A stretch of DNA of 64,000 bases from Cordylochernes scorpioides (Eukaryota > Arthropoda > Arachnida > Pseudoscorpiones > Chernetidae), in the NCBI GenBank assembly GCA_030710605.1, contig CP092880.1, positions 20,087,791 through 20,151,790 on the forward strand. The letters run 5' to 3'. Positions 51,508-60,718 of this stretch are shown one piece after another. The notes under the pieces were generated by a model. The model saw only the letters and a list, made by a program, of their open reading frames with translations. It did not search any database and was not told where the DNA came from. How positions within the stretch are numbered: position 1 is the stretch's first letter; each line of letters begins with the position of its first letter. The position numbers and the translations under genes are program-made.

Positions 51508-54500
51508 ATGGATTGCAATTTTTCGCCAACGACAAAAATTGAACCTTTAACAGGAACAAATTATCCGATTTGGGCTTTAAAAGTCGGAGCACTTTTACGT
51601 GGAAAGAAATTATTTAAATGCGTAATTTCGGATCCCGAGCCTGATATAAAAGATGAAGTCACTTGGCAAATATGGAGTGAAAAGAATGACGAAGCCTTTG
51701 AAATTATAGTTACAACTCTATCAGATGAGCAAGCAGGAATGTTTCTAGATGAAACTAAAGCAAAGAAAGTATGGGATGAATTAAAGAAAATCTACACGGG
51801 CAACCTAGAAGATAAGATCATTGATATTGGACTTGAACTTAAGAATATCAAGATGAAAAATAATGAATCCATAAACGAATATATGGCTAGAGCCAAAAAT
51901 ATTGCCTCTCAAAGTTCTTCACTCGGACACCAAATATCCCAAAGAGAACTAGCGTTTCATGTTGTGCGAGGTATCCATCCAAGATTGGAAAAGATCGCTG
52001 TTGTACTGAGAACTAGAAGAGAATTAACTCTTGATGAAATTCGGCAGTCACTTAGAGAGGAAGAGAATCGAATGAATTCTAAGATGAATGGGAGTCATTC
52101 TGATGAAAATGAAAAGGCTTACAGAAGTAAAGACAGAAGAAATCACTATCAACAGAATCGACAAAAGGAGTGTTTTGTTTACCATAAAAAGGACATTTAG
52201 CTAAAGATTGCTGGTTCAAAATTAAGCGAACTCAAGAACAACATGGGAGAAGAAATGCAAATTCAAATACGAACTATAACATACAAAATTTCAGAAATAA
52301 TGCAAATACCGTCTCAAGCAAGCCTGCGGAACAAACTTTCAATACCAGCACAGATCGAGTTTTTGAAAACTCCTCAAATAATTATTGTCAGATACAAACC
52401 TGGTGTCTTGACTCAGGGTGTACTACGCACTTATCCCCACACTTAGACTGGATGGAAAATGTAATGCCTTATGAAAGTGAGATAAATTTGGCAGAAGAAG
52501 GTAAAGTTACACATGCTACAGCTAAAGGTGGTATTAAAGTTTCTACTTGTACCGAAAACGGAATTGAGAATGTTCAAATTAAAGGAGTTCTGCATGTACC
52601 TAACTTAAGGTCTAATCTTTTATCAATATACGAATTAACTAACAAAGGAAATACTGTAATTTTCAATAGAGATGGAGCAAAGATTTACAATGAACAGGAT
52701 GATTTAATTGCAGAGGCTCAAATCCAGGATAGGATGTATGTAATGGAAACAAGGTCCAGAGATGAATACTCTGAAAAGACGGAGAATGTCATGACCACAA
52801 AAGATGATTTCTCAAATGACAATATCAGCTTGTGGCATAGAAGACTGAATCATTTGAACGAAGCGTACATGAAAGAGATAATTCAACGGAATGTGGTATT
52901 GGGGTTTAATGTTAAATTTAAGAACTTGCCAGAATGTGAAGCTTGTATAATGGGGAAATTGACTCGACAACCTTACCATCCCGTTACCACCAACTGTACA
53001 ACCAAACCCCTTGAATTGGTGCATATGGATTTGTGTGGTCCAATGCCATACAAATCTCTAGGTGGATCAAAATACTTTTTTGTTCTGGTTGATGACTTCA
53101 GCCGAAGAACCTTTATCTACTTTCTGAAAAACAAAGATGAAACTTTGGGGAAGTTTGAAGAATTTAAGGCAAGAGTGGAAAATGAGCTAAACCTGAAAAT
53201 AAAGGATGTGCGAACTGATAATGGCACAGAGTTCACTAATCACAGATTCAAGAATTTCTTAATTAAAAATGGAATACACCACCAACTCTCCACCACCTAC
53301 TCGCCACAAAGTAACGGAGTTGCAGATAGAGTAAACCGAACCCTAATTGAAACAGCAAGGTCATTATTGTTTGATTCAGGATTACCCATGGCTTTCTGGG
53401 CGGAGGCAGTCGCTACTGCATCATATGTCAAAACCTGTACTCCACATAGGTCAATCAAGCTTGATACACCAATGGAGAAATGGAAAGAAAGAAAACCCTC
53501 CATTCGACATTTCAGAATATTCGGTTGTTTGGCGTTTTGGCCCATTACACAACAACATAGAAGTAAATTTATGCCTAAAAGTCGAAAAGGTATTTTTGTA
53601 GGCTATTCTCTGAAAATAAAGGCTTATCGAGTGTATGACATAATCACTAAGAAATTAGAAGAAGTAAGATCAGTAAAATTTGTCGAAAATGAGAAAGGAA
53701 TTGATTATGCAAAAAATCTTCAAGAAGACACAAATTACGACCATTTTTCATATGAAAGGAAGAGGAAGATGATATTGAAATCGACCATCGGACGCGTCCA
53801 GAAACCTCAGAACTAAATGAAGAAACGATTCCCACGCTAGACGAACCTAACAAGGAAAGAATTGTAAGGTCAGGTCGCAAAAAGGGAGATACACAAAATG
53901 TTTTAGAGCAAAAACACAGAGTAAAACTGAAAGAAGAAGAAATGAAATTGCTTGAACAAGGCGCTCGACGTTCGCAAAGAATAAAAGAAAGAAATAACGT
54001 GAATTTTATATTAGAACCAGAAGAACGTATTCCCGAAAATTATGAGGAGGCAATTAACTGCGAGAATAAATATGAATGGCTCGAAGCAATGAAAGAAGAA
54101 CTTTACTCTATTGACAAGCATAAGGTATGGACTCTCGTTCAAAGAGAAAAGAATAGGAAGATCATAAACTGCAAATGGATCTTTAGCATAAAAAGTACGC
54201 CTAGTGAAGGTGTTTATAGAAGAAAAGCTAGATTAGTTGCTATTGGTTGTAATAAAAAATATGGCGTAGAATATGAGGAATCTTTTTCACCAGTGATCAG
54301 AAAAGAAAGTCTTCGTGCAATTGTAGCCCTAGCAGCTCAGTTGAATTTGGTTATAACATCATATGATGTGAAGACCGCTTACCTTTACGGAGAATTGAAG
54401 GAAACTATTTTTATGAAACAGCCGGAAGGATTTGTTGAAAAAGGTGAAGAAGACAAAGTTTGCAAATTGTTAAAAAGTATATATGGACTTCCACAATCGG

Positions 54501-55557
54501 GACATTGTTGGAATAAAAAGATCACACAACGAGATACTGATACAACTGGGAATGAAAAGATCGCAATATGATCCATGTGTGTACACTTTTAGAAAAGGAA
54601 AGGAATATGGAATATTGGGTTTATACGTGGATGATCTAATAATAGCCGGAACGGATAAAACCTTTGATGAAAAACTAGCATCAGAGATAGGAAGATTTGG
54701 TGCTTTAAAAGAAAAAGGGGAGAATGAACCTTTCATTGGTATAGAGATAAAGAAAACAGAATACGGTTTTGATCTATCACAAGCCCATTATATCGATAAA
54801 ATCTTGAAGAAATTTGCACTCGAGGAATGTAACATTGTACAAACTCCGGGAGATCGAGACCAAAGTTTTGATGAATGTCAAGACTCCAAACCAGTAGACA
54901 GGACATTGTATCAAGAGATGATCGGATCCCTGATGTATTTGGCAACCGGAACTCGTACAGATATTTCTTTTAATGTGAGCAATTTATCCCGATTTTGCAA
55001 TGATGCAAGAGAAGTACATTTAACAGGTGTTAAGAGAATATATAGATACCCGAAGGGCACCAGAGATAAAATGTTAAGATACAAGCCATCAGAAAATGGC
55101 ATTCTTGTCAGCACAGATGCAAGCTGGTGTTCAACAAGTGACGCAAAGTCCTATTCCGGATACACAGTTAAACTGGGAAACAACCTGATCAGTTGGAGAA
55201 GCAAGAAACAAAGTTTGGTGGCACTGTCTACATGCGAAGCCGAACTGATTTCGATATGCGAAGGGATCTGCGAAGTAAAATGGATTAAAGGACTTTTAGA
55301 AGAACTATGTAAGGATGCGAACTTTCCTACAACGCTTAAAACAGATAGTCAATCTGCTATCAAGTGGATTAAATCTGAAAAAATAACTTCCCGGACGAAA
55401 CATATAAACCGAAAATTGTATTTTATAAAAGATGCTGTGGAAGAAGGAACAATCGACCTTGAATTTGTTAGGAGTGACGAAATGGAAGCGGACCTATTAA
55501 CAAAGAGTCTTCCCAAGGAGAAACTTAAAAACTGTATAAACTCTCTCGGACTTGTTT
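51508..55557 (+). pseudogene. Copia Gag-Pol polyprotein, frameshifted
   Basis: Gag starts at the Met of MDCNFSPTTKIEPLTGTNYP. A one-base loss near 52190 breaks the zinc knuckle, which also has Tyr in place of its second Cys. Protease has WCLDSGCTTHLS. Integrase has WHRRLNHLN and CEACIMGKL for zinc, HMDLCG and RTDNGTEF for the first two acids, but NGVADRVNRT at the third, so the catalytic Glu is Asp. A second shift lies near 53760. Reverse transcriptase has WIFSIKST, YDVKTAYLYGEL and YVDDLIIAG, with a third shift near 54520. RNase H has STDASWCSTSDAKSYSG and ends near 55557. It cannot make an active polyprotein. Confidence 0.9.
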
Positions 55558-55585
55558 GATAGAAGCTTCCACACAGGGGAGGGAT

Positions 55586-55759
55586 TGTCGTATTTTATTT
55601 TTCAATACTCTGTGTGAAAGCTAGATTTGGAATAGGAACTAACCTATAAGTTTTGGTTTGGCATTCCGTGTTTGTTTTTGTTTTCTTCTTTTCTTGCTAA
55701 ATGCAATAAATAATTCTTTTGTTGCTTTAAAGAGAGTTGTAATTATTTAAAATACTACA
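55586..55759 (+). repeat. Copia 3' LTR
   Basis: 174 bp, same ends as the 5' copy. Followed immediately by the ATAAA repeat and then by the inverted 132-bp duplication. Confidence 0.92.
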
Positions 55760-55764
55760 ATAAA

Positions 55765-55896
55765 TACGACAATCCCTCCCCTGTGTGGAAGCTTCTATCA
55801 AACAAGTCCGAGAGAGTTTATACAGTTTTTAAGTTTCTCCTTGGGAAGACTCTTTGTTAATAGGTCCGCTTCCATTTCGTCACTCCTAACAAATTC
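55765..55896 (-). repeat. 132-bp inverted duplication of the Copia 3' end
   Basis: The exact-length inverse of 55461-55592: it starts tacgacaatccctcccctgt and ends ctcctaacaaattc. It covers the last RNase H codons, the purine tract and the first seven LTR bases. It sits between the 3' LTR target repeat and the resumed hAT coding sequence. Confidence 0.9.
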
Positions 55897-57059
55897 ACAC
55901 AATTAGAAAGCAAATATTCAGGTTTATCATACTATACCGAGGTACGTTGGCTATCATGCTCCAAGGTTCTCAAACAATTTTGGAACTTGAAAGAAGAAAT
56001 ATGTCAGTTTTTAATAACAAAGAATCAAGACATCACTTTGTTTTCTGATCAAGTATGGTTGCAAGATTTTTCCTTCATGGTTGACATTACAAAACACTTG
56101 TCGGATTTAAATTTGAAACTGCAAGGAAAGGATCAGATCATTACCAACATGTGTGACCAAGTTAATGCATTCAAATGTAAGCTAGTTCTTTGGGAAAAGC
56201 AGTTGAAAAACGAAGATTTAATGCACTTTCCGACATGCAACATGTACAAATCAAGTTTAAGTGAAACTGCATCGTATCAAAAATATGCGGAAAATTTTTT
56301 AAGTCTTAGAAATGAATTTGAAACAAGGTTTTCTGATTTCAAATCTTTGGAAGGCAAGTTTACTTTGTTTTCTTCGATTTTCTCGATAAATATAGAATCA
56401 GTACCTAAGCATATGCAAATGGAGGTAATAGATATCCAGTGCGATTCAGATTTAAAGGCAAAATTCATTGAAGTTGGCGTTTCTGAATTTTACAAATATT
56501 TGCCAGCCAGATTTGAAAATACTCGAAAATTAGCATATGAAATTATGTCCATGTTTGGAAGTACTTATCAGTGCGAGCAGTTATTTTCACTTATGAAAGG
56601 AAATAAGGCTGCAATCAGATCGAGAATTACTGACGTTCACCTTGGGTCAGTTTTAAAATTAATCACTGCGAACAAGATTTCCCCCGAAGTAGGAAAGATG
56701 GTAGCAGAAAAGAGATGCCAAATATCAGGGAGAAAATATTAACTTTACTTTTTTTTTCTTATTAGTATTTTTTAAAATAAACCTACATAAATGTTACTAT
56801 AAAAAATTAATTACTTGTTTTCTTTTTTTTTTTTTGCGGCCCACATAATCTTATTACTTTTTTATTTGGCCCGTGTTAGGATTTGAGTTTGACATGCTTG
56901 CTCTATATCAACACTTCCAACCAGTAAATGATCTTCAGAAACTATAAATGTTAAGTGATCCTTTTAATATTTCATGTAACCTTTAACTGGATATGTATAT
57001 GGTGCTATAAAAATAACGAGAACTTATTGAAAATATATTTAATTATTATTAAAGGTGAT

Positions 57060-57870
57060 GGTTCGGTAGTTGCGGGAGAAGGGGAGGGGGATGTTGGATG
57101 AAATTAAACTCTTGTACGAGCTACATTGGGGGATAAAGAATGTTGTTGGGAGCAATGGCTCGCTTGATTGGGGGAGGGAGGAGGTTTGTTTGTGAAATGA
57201 CTGCACTCTTGTTCAAGCCACATTGGGGACTAGGGAATGTTGTTGGGGAAATGGCTCACTAGAGTGGGTGAGAGGGGAGGTTTGCTAGAGGAATGAACTG
57301 GACTGCTGTCTGAGCCATGTTGGGGGATATAGCATGTTGTTGGGGGCAATGGCTCGCTATATTGGGGGGGCAGTGGGAAAAAGTTGCAAGAGGAATGTGG
57401 TGCGCTATTGTGTGAGCCACATTGGGGGATAGGGAATGTTGTTGGGGAAATGGCTCGCTAGAGTGGGGAACGGTGAACTGGGTTATTGAAATGCACTCTT
57501 GCTATGATGGGGGACTATGGAATTGAGGAAATAAGGACACTCTTGAACGTGCCATGTTGGGGCTAGGGCAGGTTGTTGGGGGCAATGACACGCTAGAGAG
57601 TGGAAGGGTGGGGGAAAGATACTGGAAGAATGAGGTGCGCTATTGTGTGAGCCACATTGAAGAATAGGGAATGCTGTTGGGGAAATGACTCGATATAGTA
57701 GGGGACGGTAAACTGGGTTATTGAAATGCACTCTTGCTATATTGGGGGCTATGGGATGGAGGAGAGAAGGACCCACTTGAACGTGCCATGTTGGAAGTTA
57801 GATCATGTTGTTGGGGGCAATGACACGCTAGAGTGAGGACAGGGGTGGAGGGATGCTGGAGAAAGCAAGT
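57060..57870 (+). repeat. G-rich minisatellite, about seven diverged units
   Basis: The phrase gccacattgggggatagg / gaatgttgttgggg recurs near 57118, 57216, 57323, 57413, 57548, 57648 and 57781. Spacing alternates between about 100 and 133 bp. A higher-order period of about 235 bp is clear: ggttattgaaatgcactctt occurs at 57482 and 57717. Strong strand bias for G. Not coding. Confidence 0.9.
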
Positions 57871-58084
57871 GCATTCTTATTCAGGAAGGATCGGTGTGTT
57901 GTTCATATCTTGAAGCATTCTTCATATAAAAAGCACGCAATTATTGTGGAGGTCTGGAAGTTCCTAATTTGCACAGGCGATCTGACTTGCTGACATGAAC
58001 AGTCTGATCCCAGATGTTGTGGTTCCACGTGGACGCTCGATGGAAGGAGAGTGAACGGCCATCTTGTTGGAGGCTGAGCGTCTC
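57871..58084. other. linker between two minisatellites
   Basis: No repeat or gene identified in these 210 bp. Confidence 0.4.
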
Positions 58085-58540
58085 GTGCTGATGTCGGTGG
58101 CTGGCTATCGGTGAGGAACAGTGGATGTCTTGTGAGGTGTTGGGTTCGTGTTGGTTGAACGCTGTTCTTTGAACTGCCTCCGCGAATATCATTCGCTGAA
58201 CATCATAGAGCCGTGCTAGAAGCTCCGAGCTGGTGTCGGTGGACGTGGCTGGCTAACGGTGAGGGACAGTGGAAGTCTTGAGTGTCGTGGAAGCTGCTCG
58301 GATAGCGTCCTTGGGACTGACGTCGTGGACTCCGGGATCTCCGAGCTGGTGTCGGTGGACGTGGCTGGCTAACGGTGAGGGACAGTGGAAGTCTTGAGTG
58401 TCGTGGAAGATGCTCGGATAGCGTCCTTGGGACTGACGTCGTGGACTCCGGGATCTCCGAGCTGGTGTCGGTGGACGTGGCAGGCTAACGGTGAGGAACA
58501 GTGGAAGTCTTGAGTGTCGTGGAAGCTGCTCGTCGCCTCT
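58085..58540 (+). repeat. 116-bp minisatellite
   Basis: gctggtgtcggtggacgtgg starts at 58229, 58345 and 58461 (116-bp spacing) with nearly identical units. A shorter diverged copy starts near 58088. Units contain cagtggaagtcttgagtgtc and ggatagcgtccttgggactg. Open frames on either strand follow from the repeat and are not convincing genes. Confidence 0.92.
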
Positions 58541-58942
58541 GGAACCTCCATCACAGTGTATGGACCTTGTACCGTGCTGGAGGAGCAGTAGTGGGACTCT
58601 CTTGTTGTCCGGAAGATGACCGCTGGTCAGTTCACGCGGTCATTCTCGCCCCTATCTCCTCGATGATCCTTCTTTACCGGGAGTCTTACCACTACTGCGC
58701 ATGCTCATTCTTGCGTTGCCATGACGTCATTTCTACTCCTAATATCAATTTAGAACCCACAAAGAAGATAATTGATCTTATATTGAATATTGAAAGTTAC
58801 ACTACACATTCATATAGTATTCTGGGTTGCTATATGTTAAAATGCATTAAAACAAAATATATTTTCTATCATCCGAGTACAGAACATAATAGTAGCAATT
58901 AAGAATAAGACACAATATCAGTTTAGGCAAATTCAGACAAAG
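58541..58942. other. unassigned stretch
   Basis: A 133-codon open frame covers 58501-58902 (+), but its first part is the minisatellite and the rest has no motif. I do not support a gene. Confidence 0.35.
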
Positions 58943-58995
58943 AGCCAGCCTGTATACCATGGTTTCAGGCTATGGCCCTCATCAGTACTGGGGCG
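58943..58995 (-). ncRNA. hammerhead ribozyme motif, family 2 relative, GTA triplet
   Basis: Minus strand: CTGATGA; stem II GGGC, loop CATA, GCCT (one G-U); GAAA; stem III ACC-AT-GGT; triplet GTA. Stem I is CCAGTA against TACAGG with one mismatch. The flank tttaggcaaattcagacaaa ... ccagcctgtatac recurs without the ribozyme at 22925-22955. Confidence 0.75.
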
Positions 58996-58999
58996 GATT

Positions 59000-59579
59000 C
59001 AATTCCACAACATCCTACGAGAGAAGTTAGGAAATAGGTTGAATTGGCTTAAAATCGGAATTTAAGCTGGTAAAATGACTAGAGTCAGTCACACATACAT
59101 TCAACAGAAACATTTCAAGAATAATTACAACATAAAAATATATCGACGATGTCTTTAAAATCGAACAATTCTCACGCCACTAAAATTAACCATTGCAGAA
59201 TAAAGGATTCATTTCTCAGATCGAGCTAAAACAAAGAATATAATAAATAAAAAACGGCCTGCAAGGATAAATTTTTTCTTTATTTATTTATTATCTCAAG
59301 CTTTTGGATATTATAAAACCCTTCTATTCTATGAGGTGGAGGCGAAGGATCCTGGTAGGGCCATTCCAAGACGTGAAAGCTTCTCCCGAGAGGTGGGGAT
59401 GAGTAGACTACTCCATCTAAGTCCCAGCAGGTCTGTGGAAGGGACCCCACCATAGAATTCCTTTCCCCATGAACACCCATTGTATCTGTAAAGGGCTGTT
59501 ACACCCGAAAATTTGCATTTTCGCGATGAAAAAAGAAAATTCTTATTCAGCGAATTGTCTTTTATTTATGCCTACATAT
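59000..59579. other. unassigned stretch
   Basis: No gene or repeat family recognised. A GC-richer part at 59325-59470 has only short open frames. Confidence 0.35.
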
Positions 59580-59800
59580 ATTAAAAAATAAAGAAGGCAT
59601 ATCCCGACCAGGAGCACATGGGCTTTACAGATGGCAGAGCGCCATCTGATTGAACAGAAATGAACTAAACATTGATTTAGCCTGTTCCCTGATATTTGAC
59701 CAACTCAATTTTTTGATAAATCAAGAAAAGCCATCCACGAACGCATTCCGCGCTGTTGGCGCTCGTCAGCGTGGAGTACGCTGTACCACAGTACACACAT
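59580..59800 (-). repeat. hammerhead repeat family 1, diverged subfamily
   Basis: Shares aggcatatcccgaccaggag, agatggcagagcgccatctg and ttcctgatatttgaccaac with 39840-39920. It ends with the ribozyme and gtacgctgtacc, which corresponds to gcaagctgtacc of other copies. Confidence 0.65.
59730..59781 (-). ncRNA. hammerhead motif with compensated stems but mutated core
   Basis: Minus strand: stem I TCCACG with CGTGGA (both strands changed relative to ACCACG/CGTGGT); CTGACGA; stem II GCGC-CAACA-GCGC (both strands changed relative to GGGC/GCCC); then GGAA instead of GAAA; triplet GTT. The paired changes preserve both helices, while the core A-to-G change probably stops cleavage. Confidence 0.65.
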
Positions 59801-59829
59801 ATAAACATAAATATAACAGAAAGAACACC

Positions 59830-60115
59830 AATATTGTATAACGACATTTGAAAATTATCCCGCATGTGTATCTTTTAAACCGAGATATGTCCAGGGTAGT
59901 CTAGAGGACATGGCATCTACCCGGTAATCAGAACATTGTTGGTTCGATTCCCATCTCTAGACACTTCATTTTCCGTTTATCATTATTCTTCACGATTCAT
60001 CCTTTCCAACTTCATCCCTAAGGTTAGAAATAATAGTTATTTCTCCTTAAAATAAATCCCGTTTTTTTGGTTCAAAAAATACACATAATTTTCAAATGTC
60101 GTTATACAATCATAG
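59830..60115. mobile_element. foldback element enclosing a tRNA-like gene
   Basis: The left arm ttgtataacgacatttgaaa / attat (59834-59858), continued by gtgtatcttttaaacc, is mirrored by ggttcaaaaaatacacataa / ttttcaaatgtcgttataca (about 60069-60109). Between the arms lies the tRNA-like sequence at 59888-59963. No coding region. Confidence 0.65.
59888..59963 (+). tRNA. tRNA-like sequence, probable pseudogene
   Basis: It has an A-box-like TAGTCTAGAGGACATGGC and a perfect B box GGTTCGATTCC. The acceptor TCCAGGG/CTCTAGA pairs at about six of seven positions. The T stem has one mismatch, and the anticodon stem has two. Position 33 is C rather than U, and a GGT anticodon would be read. These defects argue against a functional tRNA; a SINE head is the alternative. 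Confidence 0.45.
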
Positions 60116-60330
60116 GCCGCATTATATTGTATTATAAACACCAATATTCTTTAAAATAAAAATCCGATAACTTTATAAAGTCAAGAATGATGGTTCATCT
60201 ATATGATCTATAGAATCTTCTGACAAAAAGGAGAATTCATCTTTAAATTAAATATAATATAGAGAGAGTTTCATCTCTAACTTGTAAATAAAGTTGGATC
60301 TTAAATAAATTTGCATATCCATATATCTAT

Positions 60331-60678
60331 TGTTGCACTGGGCTGCGGTTTGGCAGATTCTTCAGTCTTGTTTCTCTCCTCAGACGTGTCTTGCATCTTT
60401 CCAGAACGTGTCTCAACCCTTCTACAAGGTTAAAGTAGTCAATAATAAGACAACTATATATTCAGGTAGCACCTAGAAAGTATCTTTATTTATCACATCA
60501 AAGTTTAAAGCAGGTGAGGTATTTAGTGTATCAAAATACAAATGTTTTATAGTACATACTATTTTATAGTAATAATCTGTTTTATAAAAATAAATAAATG
60601 TATAATTTAAATTTTAAATATATTAAAAATAATAATATAAATGATTCTTAAAATACACGCATTAATCATGATGCAACA
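60331..60678 (-). repeat. 3' LTR of the edge Gypsy
   Basis: 348 bp; minus strand starts TGTTGCATCATGATTAATGC and ends CCCAGTGCAACA. The first 100 bp are shared with the LTR start at 45814. Confidence 0.82.
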
Positions 60679-60718
60679 CTTCCCCCTCTCCAGAGGTCGT
60701 CACGTCCTCGTGAGTTAC

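Larger units (their letters stand above)
51061..55764 (+). mobile_element. Copia LTR retrotransposon nested in the hAT
   Basis: Two 174-bp LTRs (51066-51239 and 55586-55759) differ at about two positions. They start TGTCG and end TACTACA. The direct repeat ATAAA (51061-51065 and 55760-55764) is the 5-bp target duplication. A primer site TGGTAGCAGAG (51245-51255) matches the 3' end of initiator Met tRNA, and a purine tract (acaggggagggat) precedes the 3' LTR. Gag-Pol order with integrase before reverse transcriptase defines Copia. Confidence 0.92.
50168..56742 (+). pseudogene. hAT transposase, split and frameshifted
   Basis: The N-terminal half (50168-51065) starts MSSSKPSGSKTKRK and holds a BED-like zinc finger (CLICNNAISVPKLYNIKRHY followed by EQHK). 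It then has SFAISACDE-type sequence, the first catalytic Asp region of hAT (FSIACDE), and VPMHGTTTGEDIF. Indels near 50740-50800 shift the frame. The C-terminal half (55897-56742) begins within QLESKYSGLSYYTEVRWLS and ends with the dimerisation region CEQLFSLMKGNKAAIRSR. About 30 residues expected between CTKV and QLES are missing. The family matches ZBED5/GTF2IRD2-like transposases that domesticated in vertebrates; this one is a decayed transposon gene. Confidence 0.85.
49711..56900 (+). mobile_element. hAT transposon (ZBED/GTF2IRD2-like), interrupted by Copia
   Basis: The left end caggcatgtcaaactcgcgg and the right end (complement of caagcatgtcaaactcaaat) are imperfect terminal repeats. The flanks ctctacat (49703-49710) and ctctatat (56901-56908) form an 8-bp target duplication with one mismatch, diagnostic for hAT. 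The GC-rich gcggcccgcgggcc subterminal motif also occurs at both ends in part. Transposase is split by the Copia at 51061-55764 and damaged by frameshifts, so the copy is dead. Confidence 0.9.

Noticed and set aside
58501..58902. 133-codon open frame
   Set aside because: Its first part is the 116-bp minisatellite, and the remainder has no conserved feature or polyadenylation signal in a convincing place.
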